A stretch of 64,000 nucleotides of DNA from Chryseobacterium lathyri. Lineage in GTDB: Bacteria; Bacteroidota; Bacteroidia; Flavobacteriales; Weeksellaceae. Below the pieces are notes generated by a model that saw only the letters and a program-made list of their open reading frames with translations, ran no database searches and was not told the origin of the DNA. A program made the position numbers and the translations under genes. This document shows, piece after piece, positions 18,299 through 27,099 of the stretch; position 1 is the stretch's first letter, and each line of letters opens with the position of its first letter. The DNA is taken from assembly GCF_003290185.1 (NCBI RefSeq), contig NZ_QNFY01000001.1:124001-188000 (forward strand), in the 5' to 3' direction.

Positions 18299-20521
18299 AT
18301 GAAAAAAACTTATTTCTTACTTGCAATTGCAGCATTAGGTATCAATGTCCACGGGCAGAAAACGATTGATCAGAAAGTAGCGGAACTGCTGTCTAAAATG
18401 ACACTCGAAGAAAAAGTAGGACAGATGGTTCAGTATAGCGGATTTGAATATGCCACAGGGCCTCAGCAATCCAATTCAGCAGCAGTACTGGAAGAAATAA
18501 AGAAAGGGAAAGTAGGCTCCATGCTCAATGTAGCGGGCGCTGATGAAACCAGGGCTTTTCAGAAACTCGCTCAGCAATCAAGGCTGAAAATACCCTTACT
18601 GTTCGGACAGGATGTTATCCATGGCTATCGGACGACTTTTCCTGTTAACTTGGGTCAGGCAGCAAGCTGGGACCTGGCAATGATTGAAAAGTCTGAGAGA
18701 ATTGCAGCCACAGAAGCTTCTGCTTATGGGATCCACTGGACCTTTGCACCTATGGTAGATATAGCAAGAGATCCGAGATGGGGAAGGGTAATGGAAGGTT
18801 CCGGAGAAGATACTTACCTGGGAACGCAGATTGGTCTGGCAAGAATTAAAGGATTCCAGGGAAAGGGCTTAGGAAGCCTTGATGCGGTAATGGCCTGTGC
18901 CAAGCATTTTGCGGCCTATGGAGCAGCTGTCGGCGGAAGAGATTACAATTCTGTAGATATGAGCTTACGACAGCTGAATGAAACCTATCTGCCTCCGTTT
19001 AAAGCCGCAGCTGAGGCTGGAGTAGCCACATTCATGAATTCTTTTAACGATATCAACGGAGTTCCTGCTACAGCCAATCAATATATTCAAAGAGAACTTT
19101 TAAAAGGAAAATGGAATTACAAAGGTTTTGTGGTGTCAGACTGGGGAAGTATCGGGGAAATGATTCCTCATGGTTATACCAAAGACGCTAACGAGGCCGC
19201 TGAAAAAGCTATATCAGGTGGAAGTGATATGGATATGGAAAGCCGCGTTTATATGGCAGAACTTCCAAAATTAGTTAAAGAAGGAAAAGTTGATATACAA
19301 TTAGTAGATGATGCCGCAGGAAGAATTTTAACCAAGAAATTCGAAATGGGGCTTTTTGATGATCCTTACAGATTCAGCAATGAAAAAAGACAGAAAGAAC
19401 AGACCGACAATCAGGAACACCGGAAATTCGGAAGAGAATTCGGTTCAAAAAGTATTGTTCTTCTGAAAAATAAAGGAAATATTCTTCCACTTTCAAAAAC
19501 AGTGAAAACAGTCGCACTGATCGGACCTTTCGGGAAAGAAACAGTTGCTAACCACGGATTTTGGTCCATTGCATTTAAAGACGATAACCAAAGAATCGTT
19601 TCTCAGTTTGACGGAATTAAAAATCAGCTCGATAAAAATTCTACCTTATTATATGCAAAAGGATGTAATGTAGACGATCAGGACAGATCTATGTTTGCGG
19701 AAGCAGTGGAAACTGCGAAAAAAGCTGATGTGGTAATCATGACGTTAGGAGAAGGTCATGCAATGAGCGGTGAAGCCAAAAGCAGAAGCAGTATCGGTTT
19801 TTCCGGCGTACAGGAAGATTTATTGAAAGAAATAGCTAAAACAGGAAAACCTGTTGTTTTAATGATTAACGCTGGAAGACCTTTGATCTTTAATTGGGCA
19901 GCAGATCATATTCCTGCCATAACCTATAATTGGTGGCTGGGAACAGAATCAGGAAATTCTATTGCCGATGTTCTGTTCGGTGCAGTAAATCCCGGAGGAA
20001 AACTTCCAATGAGCTTCCCAAGAACCGAAGGACAAATTCCTATTTATTATAATCATTACAATACAGGAAGACCTGCGAAAAATAACACAGATAGAAATTA
20101 TGTTTCAGCTTATATTGATCTGGATAATGATCCGAAATTTCCATTTGGTTACGGATTAAGCTATACGGATTTTAAATATTCTGACATGGTCTTAAGTTCA
20201 ACCAGTCTTAAAGGAAACCAGACTTTAAATATCAGCGTAACGGTTTCCAATACAGGAAAATTTGACGGAGAAGAAGTCGTACAGCTTTACATCAGGGATC
20301 TTTTTGGGAAAGTAGTACGGCCTGTGAAAGAACTGAAAGGTTTCCAAAAAATATCCATCAAAAAAGGAGAAAGCAAAAAAGTAGACTTCAAACTGACCCC
20401 GGAAGACCTGAAATTTTTTGATAATGATCTGAATTATGATTGGGAAAGTGGAGAATTCAATATTATGGTTGGAACCAACTCCCAGGATGTTCAGACGAAA
20501 AGAATCAATTGGATTAAATAA
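18299..20521 (+). CDS. bglX: GH3 beta-glucosidase (BglX-like)
   Basis: Periplasmic exo-acting beta-glucosidase of 740 residues. The signal peptide (1-19) ends NVHGQ. Domains are the TIM barrel with KHFAAYGA and the nucleophile Asp281 in VVSDWGS, an alpha/beta sandwich with GEGHAMSGEAKSRSS whose Glu is the likely acid/base, and a fibronectin III-like C-terminus (FPFGYGLSYTDF onward). Length and order match BglX. It should release glucose from the non-reducing end of beta-linked gluco-oligomers imported by SusCD. It is third in the enzyme part of the locus. Confidence 0.93.
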   Translation: MKKTYFLLAIAALGINVHGQKTIDQKVAELLSKMTLEEKVGQMVQYSGFEYATGPQQSNSAAVLEEIKKGKVGSMLNVAGADETRAFQKLAQQSRLKIPLLFGQDVIHGYRTTFPVNLGQAASWDLAMIEKSERIAATEASAYGIHWTFAPMVDIARDPRWGRVMEGSGEDTYLGTQIGLARIKGFQGKGLGSLDAVMACAKHFAAYGAAVGGRDYNSVDMSLRQLNETYLPPFKAAAEAGVATFMNSFNDINGVPATANQYIQRELLKGKWNYKGFVVSDWGSIGEMIPHGYTKDANEAAEKAISGGSDMDMESRVYMAELPKLVKEGKVDIQLVDDAAGRILTKKFEMGLFDDPYRFSNEKRQKEQTDNQEHRKFGREFGSKSIVLLKNKGNILPLSKTVKTVALIGPFGKETVANHGFWSIAFKDDNQRIVSQFDGIKNQLDKNSTLLYAKGCNVDDQDRSMFAEAVETAKKADVVIMTLGEGHAMSGEAKSRSSIGFSGVQEDLLKEIAKTGKPVVLMINAGRPLIFNWAADHIPAITYNWWLGTESGNSIADVLFGAVNPGGKLPMSFPRTEGQIPIYYNHYNTGRPAKNNTDRNYVSAYIDLDNDPKFPFGYGLSYTDFKYSDMVLSSTSLKGNQTLNISVTVSNTGKFDGEEVVQLYIRDLFGKVVRPVKELKGFQKISIKKGESKKVDFKLTPEDLKFFDNDLNYDWESGEFNIMVGTNSQDVQTKRINWIK

Positions 20522-20525
20522 TTCA

Positions 20526-20580
20526 ATAGGAGCGGGCTTTAGCCCGCTTAACATAATAAAAAAGAAAACGGCTTCAGCCA
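20526..20580. repeat. REP-like double hairpin between GH3 and GH16 genes
   Basis: AGCGGGC-TTTA-GCCCGCT (20531-20548) is a perfect 7-bp hairpin, followed by a second short stem GGCT-TC-AGCC near 20570. Paired short hairpins of this kind are typical of repetitive extragenic palindromes and may stabilise or attenuate the mRNA inside the operon. Confidence 0.5.
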
Positions 20581-20604
20581 AAAATCTACATGACAACCAC
20601 ATTC

Positions 20605-21414
20605 ATGAAAATCAAATTTAGAAATATCATTCAACTCTGTGCGGCCGGAATATTAGTTCTTTCTGTGGCAAGCTGCGTCTCAAACAAAGCAGGCTCCGGC
20701 AGAAAACTGGTCTGGAGCGATGAATTTAATGGGAAAGGTCTTCCCGATTCATTAAAATGGAATTATGATGTAGGAGGAGACGGATACGGAAACCAGGAAG
20801 CTCAGTTTTATACAAAGAAAAGAATTGAAAATGCCAGAATGGAAGGTGGAAATCTTGTTATTGAGGCCAGAAAAGAAAATTGGGATAAGAATAAGTATAC
20901 TTCTGCAAGGCTTTTGACCAAGGGGAAATTCTCTTTCCAATACGGAACAGTAGAAGTAAAGGCAAAACTTCCCAAAGGCAGGGGAACATGGCCAGCCGTC
21001 TGGATGATGAGTGAGAATATGAAAAAATGGCCGGATGACGGCGAACTGGATATCATGGAACATGTAGGTTTCAATCAGGGGTATATCCATGCTTCGGTTC
21101 ATACCAAAAAGTATAATCATATTCAGGGAACACAGAAAACGGATACTCTGATTGTAAAAGATGCCAGTGAAAAATTCCATGTATATAAAGTAGACTGGAC
21201 GCCGGAAAAAATTGATGTCTATATTGACGATAAAAAGTTTTTCACGTATGAAAATAAAGAAAAAACTTATGAAGCATGGCCTTTCGATCAGCCTTATTTT
21301 ATTATTTTAAATCTGGCAGTAGGCGGTTTCTGGGGCGGAAAAGAAGGAATAGATGACAGCATATTTCCGCAAAAGTATTATATAGACTATGTAAGGGTTT
21401 ATCAAAATAAATAA
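20605..21414 (+). CDS. GH16 endo-beta-1,3-glucanase (laminarinase-like) lipoprotein
   Basis: Glycoside hydrolase family 16 lipoprotein, 269 residues from the ATG at 20605, which puts the lipobox SVASC at a normal distance; an ATG at 20590 would add five residues. The jelly-roll enzyme carries the catalytic ExDxxE motif in GELDIMEHVG (Glu147 nucleophile, Asp149, Glu152 acid/base), preceded by GTWPAVWMM. The sequence around it matches the laminarinase branch, which cuts internal beta-1,3-glucosidic bonds. This is the strongest clue to the substrate of the locus. Confidence 0.92.
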   Translation: MKIKFRNIIQLCAAGILVLSVASCVSNKAGSGRKLVWSDEFNGKGLPDSLKWNYDVGGDGYGNQEAQFYTKKRIENARMEGGNLVIEARKENWDKNKYTSARLLTKGKFSFQYGTVEVKAKLPKGRGTWPAVWMMSENMKKWPDDGELDIMEHVGFNQGYIHASVHTKKYNHIQGTQKTDTLIVKDASEKFHVYKVDWTPEKIDVYIDDKKFFTYENKEKTYEAWPFDQPYFIILNLAVGGFWGGKEGIDDSIFPQKYYIDYVRVYQNK

Positions 21415-21456
21415 TGAAGAGAGGGCAGTTACGTCCAAAAACAGAAAGAAAAAATT

Positions 21457-22896
21457 ATGAAAAAACTAATTGTAAGCTGTTTGGCAGTAGGAGCGTTTCT
21501 GAATGCTAATGCACAGAACTATTGGAAAAAGAACACAGGGAAAACAGCAAAGGTTATTCTTACCAACTCCAAGGCCAATGAGAAAATGGCAGATAAAGGA
21601 ATGGTTAAGTTTGAGAAGTTCGGACAGCCCAAAGAAACGGATGCCTGTATTTTTGTAGATCCTGATTTTAAATATCAGAAGCTGATCGGAATTGGTGGGG
21701 CCATCACTGATGCATCTGCAGAAACCTTTTATAAAATGCCGGAGGACAAGCAGAAAGAGATTATAGAGGCTTACTTTGGAAAAAACGGATTGGGATACAC
21801 CGTAGTCCGTACCAATATGAACTCCTGCGATTTTTCCAGTGATTCTTATACTTATGTAGAAGATAATGATACGGCTTTGAAGACTTTCAATATTGCCCAT
21901 GACGAAAAGTATAAGATCCCGATGATTAAAGAAGCTCAGAAAGCGATAGGGAAAGATTTCACATTTTACTTCTCCCCATGGAGTCCGCCAGCATGGATGA
22001 AATCTAATAAAAGTATGCTGAAAGGAGGGCGGTTGGAAAATGCATTTTATCAGACCTGGGCAGATTATTACATTAAATTCATCAAAGAATATGAAAAAAG
22101 AGGAATCAACATATGGGGTCTGACTGTACAGAATGAGCCTATGGCGACACAGACCTGGGAGTCCTGCATTTATTCAGCTGAAGAAGAAGGCGAATTTCTT
22201 AAGAACAACCTTGGGCCGACACTTTGGAAAAATGGTTACAAAGACAAAAAGGTAATGATCTGGGATCACAACCGGGATTTAATCTATCAGAGAGCCACTA
22301 CTACTTTAAGCGATCCTGAAACCTCGAAATATGCCAGCGGAATTGGGTATCACTGGTATGAAACCTGGAATAATAAAACGCAGCTTTTCGATAATTTATC
22401 TGAAACGCAGAAAGCTTTCCCGGATAAGTTCCTGGCTTTTACCGAAGGTTGTAAAGAACAGTTCAATATGTCCGGAATTTATGATGTGAGTCTTGGTGAA
22501 CTTTATGGAAGAAATATGCTTAATGATTTCAATAAAGGAACAGCCTTATGGACAGACTGGAATGTGTTGCTGGATGAAACCGGAGGCCCAAACCATGTCG
22601 GAAACTTCTGTTTTGCCCCTATCATTGCTGATACCAAAACAGGAGAGGTACATTATACTTATGAATATTATTATGTAGGCCATGTTTCAAAATTTATCAA
22701 GCCTAATGCCCAGAGAATCGGAAGTTCTTCAAACAGAGCGGCTCTTACATCTACCACTTTCATGAATGAAAACGGCCAGCTGGTTACTGTGATCATGAAT
22801 GATTCCGGGAATGATATTGAAACAAATCTGTGGATCGAAGGAATGGCTGCGAAATTATCTGCGCCGGCCCATTCTATACAGACTGTTATACTGTAA
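21457..22896 (+). CDS. GH30-family glucanase (second copy in the locus)
   Basis: Second GH30 enzyme of the locus, 479 residues, with a cleavable signal peptide (1-19, LNANAQ) and not a lipobox. IGGAITDAS near 85, SPWSPPAWMKSN near 172, acid/base Glu227 in TVQNEPMA and nucleophile Glu330 in FTEGCKEQ are intact, with a C-terminal beta-sandwich. The two GH30 proteins are clearly diverged, so they probably differ in place or bond: this one periplasmic, the other on the surface. GH30 members of this type include endo-beta-1,6-glucanases. It is the last gene before the terminator at 22920. Confidence 0.9.
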   Translation: MKKLIVSCLAVGAFLNANAQNYWKKNTGKTAKVILTNSKANEKMADKGMVKFEKFGQPKETDACIFVDPDFKYQKLIGIGGAITDASAETFYKMPEDKQKEIIEAYFGKNGLGYTVVRTNMNSCDFSSDSYTYVEDNDTALKTFNIAHDEKYKIPMIKEAQKAIGKDFTFYFSPWSPPAWMKSNKSMLKGGRLENAFYQTWADYYIKFIKEYEKRGINIWGLTVQNEPMATQTWESCIYSAEEEGEFLKNNLGPTLWKNGYKDKKVMIWDHNRDLIYQRATTTLSDPETSKYASGIGYHWYETWNNKTQLFDNLSETQKAFPDKFLAFTEGCKEQFNMSGIYDVSLGELYGRNMLNDFNKGTALWTDWNVLLDETGGPNHVGNFCFAPIIADTKTGEVHYTYEYYYVGHVSKFIKPNAQRIGSSSNRAALTSTTFMNENGQLVTVIMNDSGNDIETNLWIEGMAAKLSAPAHSIQTVIL

Positions 22897-22919
22897 CTTC
22901 ATATTAACATTTTTATAGA

Positions 22920-22946
22920 ACCGGCGGCCTCGTAGAGGCCGCCGGT
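22920..22946. terminator. Terminator of the glucan locus / fabI
   Basis: A perfect 12-bp GC-rich stem (ACCGGCGGCCTC and complement) with a 3-base loop, followed by TTATTG. It lies between the convergent stops at 22896 and 22976 and can serve both. Confidence 0.8.
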
Positions 22947-22975
22947 TTATTGTTTACAGTATATTTTTAATGCTG

Positions 22976-23785
22976 TTATTCAACATCATATTTGCTGATT
23001 ACTTTCTGAGTAACTCCTGAGCTGCTGAAACCACCATCATGGAATAAGTTCTGCATCGTCACTTTCTTAGTAAGATCAGAGAATAAAGTTACACAATAGT
23101 TGGCACAGTCAAGAGCTGTAGCATTTCCAAGCGGAGACATATCTTCAGCGTATCCAAGGAAGCCGCCGAAACCTTTCACACCGCTACCTGCTGTAGTAGG
23201 TGTAGGAGATTGGGAAACCGTGTTGACACGTACTTTTCTCTCACCCCAGTAATTTCCGAATGTTCTTGCAATACTTTCCAGATAAGCCTTATTATCAGAC
23301 ATATCATTGTAGTCAGGGAAAGTTCTCTGAGCTGCAATATAAGTCAGTGCTAAAATGCTTCCCCACTCATTCATGCAGTCTTTCTCCCACGCCACACGCA
23401 TTACCTTGTGGAAAGAAACCGCTGAAATATCCCAGCCTTTTTCCAACCAGTCATAATTCATTTCAGTGTAATGCTTTCCTTTTCTTACATTTACGGACAT
23501 GCCTATAGAGTGAAGGATAAAATCTATTTTCCCGAATTTTGCTGTCGCAGCATCAAAAAGTTTTTCAAGATCTTCTATAGAAGTAGCATCTGCAGCAATC
23601 ACCTCAGAACCTGTTTTTTCTGCTAAACCATTAAGTTCTCCCATTCTCAAAGCAATAGGGGCATTTGATAAGATAAATTCAGCACCTTCTTCATGACATC
23701 TTTCTGCAACTTTCCATGCGATTGATTGCTCATTAAGGGCTCCAAAAATAATTCCCTTTTTGCCTTTAAGTAAACCGTATGACAT
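22976..23785 (-). CDS. fabI: Enoyl-[acyl-carrier-protein] reductase FabI
   Basis: NADH-dependent enoyl-ACP reductase, the last step of each fatty-acid elongation cycle. The 269-residue protein starts with the FabI-type nucleotide site GKKGIIFGALNEQSIAWKVA, and has the active-site region ALTYIAAQRTFPDYN with Tyr and MSDNKAYLES with the catalytic Lys, then VNTVSQSPTPT. This is the triclosan-target family. It has its own promoter with a perfect -7 box. The protein is one of the clear housekeeping genes of the window. Confidence 0.96.
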   Translation of the reverse strand: MSYGLLKGKKGIIFGALNEQSIAWKVAERCHEEGAEFILSNAPIALRMGELNGLAEKTGSEVIAADATSIEDLEKLFDAATAKFGKIDFILHSIGMSVNVRKGKHYTEMNYDWLEKGWDISAVSFHKVMRVAWEKDCMNEWGSILALTYIAAQRTFPDYNDMSDNKAYLESIARTFGNYWGERKVRVNTVSQSPTPTTAGSGVKGFGGFLGYAEDMSPLGNATALDCANYCVTLFSDLTKKVTMQNLFHDGGFSSSGVTQKVISKYDVE

Positions 23786-23809
23786 AATTTTTTAATGTTT
23801 ATTTGAATA

Positions 23810-23817
23810 CAAATGTA
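23810..23817 (-). promoter_or_regulatory. -7 promoter element of fabI
   Basis: TACATTTG on the minus strand, a full TAnnTTTG match 24 bases before the ATG; transcription would begin near 23806. Confidence 0.5.
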
Positions 23818-23844
23818 GCAATAATTTGTGTTTGTAACATCATA

Positions 23845-23878
23845 AAAATGGAGCCTTATTGATTTAAGACTCCATTTT
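23845..23878 (-). terminator. Terminator of the LEA-like gene
   Basis: AAAATGGAG pairs with CTCCATTTT across an imperfect inner stem and loop. On the minus strand it ends in a T run. It lies 27 bases after the stop at 23905. Confidence 0.65.
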
Positions 23879-23904
23879 CTTGAAATATTTATATGACTGA
23901 AATT

Positions 23905-24204
23905 TTAATTGGTTTTCTTATTCCATTCTGCTTTTGCATCTTCCGCAGCATCTTTAGTTTTTTCCCAAGCTTCGTTTGCCTTATCTTTTATGTCATCCCA
24001 TGCATCTGCAGCATTATTCTTTACTCTTTCAAACCAGTCTTCCTGCTGTGCCTCTTCATCATTATTCCTCTTTTCATTGATGTAATCTTTTGCTTTGGCT
24101 GCCAGGTCATCAATTTTCCATTTAGCATTGTCTGCTGCATTCTTTAAAGAGTTTTCTGTGTTATTTACTGCATTTTCCGCTTTGTTGTATTCTGAATTGT
24201 TCAT
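23905..24204 (-). CDS. Small LEA-like amphipathic helical protein
   Basis: Protein of 99 residues made almost wholly of charged, Ala/Lys/Asp-rich sequence with repeated heptad- or 11-residue-like units (NAADAWDDIKDKANEAWEKTKDAAEDAKAEW). No signal peptide or membrane segment. Such low-complexity helical proteins resemble late-embryogenesis-abundant and CsbD-like stress proteins; the resemblance is in composition and does not prove function. The gene has its own hairpin terminator and no clear partner. Confidence 0.65.
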   Translation of the reverse strand: MNNSEYNKAENAVNNTENSLKNAADNAKWKIDDLAAKAKDYINEKRNNDEEAQQEDWFERVKNNAADAWDDIKDKANEAWEKTKDAAEDAKAEWNKKTN

Positions 24205-24292
24205 AATATATAATATTTTATTGTTGTGTATACGTAAATAAACAATAACTATTCCTAAAACCTGGAAATGCTGTTAAACTTTTCTTAATCTT

Positions 24293-24324
24293 TTGTTATA
24301 CTTTTCAAATCAGTATTATCTTTA
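24293..24324 (+). promoter_or_regulatory. Candidate promoter of tag
   Basis: TTG at 24293-24295, a 21-base spacer and TATCTTTA (one mismatch to TAnnTTTG) at 24317-24324, 24 bases before the ATG. Confidence 0.4.
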
Positions 24325-24347
24325 GTACAGTATAAAAAATTACTATT

Positions 24348-24908
24348 ATGGAAAAAATACGATGTGGCTGGTGTGAGAAAGACGATCTGTACCGAAAATA
24401 TCATGATGAGGAATGGGGAAGGCCCGTATACGATGATGAAACTATTTTTGAATTTCTGATCCTTGAAAGTTTTCAGGCGGGACTGAGCTGGTATACGATC
24501 CTTTCTAAAAGAGAGAATTTCAGAAAAGCTTTTGATGATTTCAATTATAAAAAAATTGCAGCTTATACGGAAGAGAAAATGGAGGAGCTTATGAACGATC
24601 CCGGCATTATAAGAAACCGGCTTAAGATAATGGCTACAGTAACCAATGCGCAGAAGTTTCTGGAAGTTCGGAAAGAGTTTGGAAGCTTTTCAGAATATAT
24701 ATGGGGTTTTGTAGGTGGAAAGCCGGTGGATAACTGTCCCAAAACTTTAGGTGATGTTCCGGCTGTAACAGATATTTCTGATATTTTATCTAAAGATCTG
24801 AAGAAAAGAGGTTTTAAATTCGTGGGATCTACAGTGGTTTATGCTCATATGCAGGCCACCGGAATGGTGAACGATCATATTGAAAGCTGCTTCGTAAGAC
24901 AAAAATAA
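24348..24908 (+). CDS. tag: DNA-3-methyladenine glycosylase I
   Basis: Base-excision repair enzyme that removes 3-methyladenine from alkylated DNA. All four zinc ligands of the Tag family are visible: Cys6 (RCGWC), His19 (KYHDEEWG), His177 and Cys181 (NDHIESC). The helix-hairpin-helix core includes LESFQAGLSWYTIL with the active-site Glu. The 186-residue length matches the family (about 187). It is transcribed alone. Confidence 0.96.
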   Translation: MEKIRCGWCEKDDLYRKYHDEEWGRPVYDDETIFEFLILESFQAGLSWYTILSKRENFRKAFDDFNYKKIAAYTEEKMEELMNDPGIIRNRLKIMATVTNAQKFLEVRKEFGSFSEYIWGFVGGKPVDNCPKTLGDVPAVTDISDILSKDLKKRGFKFVGSTVVYAHMQATGMVNDHIESCFVRQK

Positions 24909-25130
24909 ATTTTATTTTATTCATTTTTACGTGATTTTTTTATATATAATGTAATTTAATTTTTTATATGATAGAAGATATAAGGCCTTTGGAACTGTGT
25001 TGTTATTAGGTTTCATGCTTTTTAATTCATGATAATGTTTCAATTATAAGTGATTAACGGTGGATTTAATCACTATTAAGTGTATATTTATTGATTTGAT
25101 AAAAAATATGGCTATTTTGTTTTAAATTCG

Positions 25131-25138
25131 TATATTTG
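25131..25138 (+). promoter_or_regulatory. -7 promoter element of the YadA-head-like gene
   Basis: TATATTTG, a full consensus match. The TTG inside it is an in-frame possible start codon, but it must lie upstream of the transcript start (about 25142), so the ATG at 25172 is chosen. Confidence 0.55.
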
Positions 25139-25171
25139 CATCCTCAAAAAATAAACTATAGCAATAAGGCG

Positions 25172-26551
25172 ATGCAAAGCAAATTCAAACTTCAGCTCTT
25201 TCTTCTTTTTTTACTGATTAATAATTTTATTATCGCACAGGTGGGGATTGGTTTACCTGAGCCTGATTCTTCTGCTATGCTGCACATCAGTTCAAAAAAT
25301 AAAGGAGTGCTTTTTCCAAGTGTGTCTTTAGCATCCAATATAGATCAGTTAACTATTCGAAATCCGGCTGAAGGGCTCATTGTTTGGAATAATGGACAAG
25401 GAAGTTTAACGGAGACCGGGTTTTATTACTGGAATAAGGGCAAATGGAATATGCTTGCCACCTTTGCAGGAACGAACGGAAACGGAGCCGGCGGAGGAAG
25501 TGTCGCTCCATTTTCAGCATGGAATAGCTCGGCAACAAACAGCGGTAATTCGGCTGGAGCTAATACCAATCTTTCTTTAGGGACCAATACTTCAGATGAT
25601 CTTATTTTTAAAGTAAATTCTACCACAGTAGGACATTTGGGTGTAAATAACTCAATAAGTTTTGGTATGGCAGCTCATGCAGATCAGAATGGTATTGCTC
25701 TGGGTAATTCCAGCAGTGCTTACCAGGGAATTGCCATCGGAACAAATACATCTGTTACGGCCAATGAATCGGTAGCCTTGGGAGCCAATACTAAAATTTC
25801 CGGTTATCAGTCAACTGCAGTAGGATTCAATGCCAAAGTAACAATGAATGAAGCTACAGCAATAGGAAATAATGCGGAAGCATCAGGCTTTCAATCGATC
25901 GCAGCAGGGTATAATGCCAAAACAACAACAAATGATGCGACGGCTTTAGGTAAAAATTCAACAGCATCAGGCTTTCAGTCTACTGCAATAGGATATAATG
26001 CAAAAACAAGTTCTAACAGTGAAACGGCTGTAGGATATAATACAGTGACCAATAATCAGAATTCTACGGCAATAGGATCGGGAGCGAATGCTTTGGGGCA
26101 GTTTTCTTCAGCGATTGGATATGGAGCGGCGACTTCCCAAGCTAATGCAATTGTCATTGGAAATAATAATGCTAATGTTGGAATAGGTACAGGATTCCCT
26201 AATACATCTGCTAAATTGGATGTAAATGGTGGATACAAACTGGGGGAAAAGGGGAGTGTACAAAAAAACCAGATCAGTTTTGAAGCCTGGCCATCGGTTT
26301 CTGTGAATAATCTGCCCCCCGGAAAATCTGTTATGCTCGAAATTCCTGTTCCTGCGAGTATGCAGCCGGGTTCTGTAAGAGCGGCAATTGTAGTTTCTCC
26401 GGCGGGCGATTTTGCAGGCAATACTTCTTTTTCGGTATCCAATCCAAGAATGACTTCTACTACAAGTGTTACAATTAATCTCACAAATATCTCAGGCGGA
26501 CCTGAAAGTTTGTATTCAGGGCATTTTTATGTGATGATTAATGAGTTTTAA
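25172..26551 (+). CDS. Secreted protein with YadA-head-like 14-residue repeats
   Basis: Exported protein of 459 residues (signal peptide 1-23, ending IIAQ). The N-terminal domain VGIGLPEPDSSAMLHISS followed by KGVLFPSVSL is common in Bacteroidetes surface proteins and recurs in the protein at 44169. About residues 174-340 hold twelve copies of a 14-residue repeat with core (S/A)TA(I/V)G(Y/N)NA, as in ATAIGNNAEASGFQ; this is the pattern of the left-handed beta-roll in the heads of trimeric YadA-type adhesins. After a second VGIG...LDVNGGYKLG motif comes a C-terminal beta domain with no T9SS signal or anchor. Probable role: surface adhesin or fibre; anchoring unknown. Confidence 0.75.
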   Translation: MQSKFKLQLFLLFLLINNFIIAQVGIGLPEPDSSAMLHISSKNKGVLFPSVSLASNIDQLTIRNPAEGLIVWNNGQGSLTETGFYYWNKGKWNMLATFAGTNGNGAGGGSVAPFSAWNSSATNSGNSAGANTNLSLGTNTSDDLIFKVNSTTVGHLGVNNSISFGMAAHADQNGIALGNSSSAYQGIAIGTNTSVTANESVALGANTKISGYQSTAVGFNAKVTMNEATAIGNNAEASGFQSIAAGYNAKTTTNDATALGKNSTASGFQSTAIGYNAKTSSNSETAVGYNTVTNNQNSTAIGSGANALGQFSSAIGYGAATSQANAIVIGNNNANVGIGTGFPNTSAKLDVNGGYKLGEKGSVQKNQISFEAWPSVSVNNLPPGKSVMLEIPVPASMQPGSVRAAIVVSPAGDFAGNTSFSVSNPRMTSTTSVTINLTNISGGPESLYSGHFYVMINEF

Positions 26552-26612
26552 ATTGGAAAAGTCTTACAAGCTATGCCATTGGTCCTGTAATTTTTAGATA
26601 TCAAAATGAAAA

Positions 26613-26630
26613 AACCGCCATAAAGCGGTT
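26613..26630. terminator. Bidirectional terminator
   Basis: AACCGC and GCGGTT form a 6-bp stem with a 6-base loop, flanked by A residues on the left and AATTATAT on the right, between convergent stops at 26551 and 26655. Confidence 0.6.
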
Positions 26631-26654
26631 AATTATATAAAAACTTATAACTAA

Positions 26655-27068
26655 TTATAAACTTTGAACTGATATTTCTTTATTAACTTTCTTTGCCGCG
26701 TCCATAGCTTTTTTGAATACGGCGAAAAGATCTTCACCATCACTAGTATAAAAATAATTAGCCAAGCTCGTAATTCTTTCAGCAATATTATTACCCCAAG
26801 GTGGTTGTTTTGATAAATCTTCAATATCCCAGACAACCATAGAAGGAGAATATTCTTCCAGTTCAGTGAAAATGGTTTTTAATTCTTCAGTAGCAGAATC
26901 AATTTTATCAGGTGACAAACTTTTATAATATAATTCATTCATAATCAATGGAAATCTGCTCCCCCAATTATTATTCTCTAAATTATAAGCTACAGTTGAA
27001 AAGAATGAATGCAGAAAACTTCCGGTTCCTATTTTGTAAAAGATTGGACCTACTTTTAATCCTACCAT
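26655..27068 (-). CDS. Imm70-like immunity protein
   Basis: Cytoplasmic protein of 137 residues without signal peptide. The segments GTGSFLHSFFSTVAYNLE, WGSRFPLIMNELYY, VVWDIEDLSKQPPWG and ANYFYTSDGEDLF fit, from memory, the Imm70 family of immunity proteins found in polymorphic toxin systems. It lies 31 bases downstream of the toxin gene, the usual place for the cognate antidote. Predicted job: bind and block the nuclease domain of the adjacent effector in the producing cell and its kin. The family call is by recall of motifs; the role is supported by position. Confidence 0.7.
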   Translation of the reverse strand: MVGLKVGPIFYKIGTGSFLHSFFSTVAYNLENNNWGSRFPLIMNELYYKSLSPDKIDSATEELKTIFTELEEYSPSMVVWDIEDLSKQPPWGNNIAERITSLANYFYTSDGEDLFAVFKKAMDAAKKVNKEISVQSL

Positions 27069-27099
27069 ATTTTAAAATTTTAAGTTAAATATATAAAAA

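Noticed and set aside
25136..25171. In-frame TTG start for the YadA-head-like gene
   Set aside because: The TTG is part of the -7 box TATATTTG, so it lies before the transcript start; the ATG at 25172 gives a good signal peptide. The same reasoning rejects TTG 45288 for gpmI.
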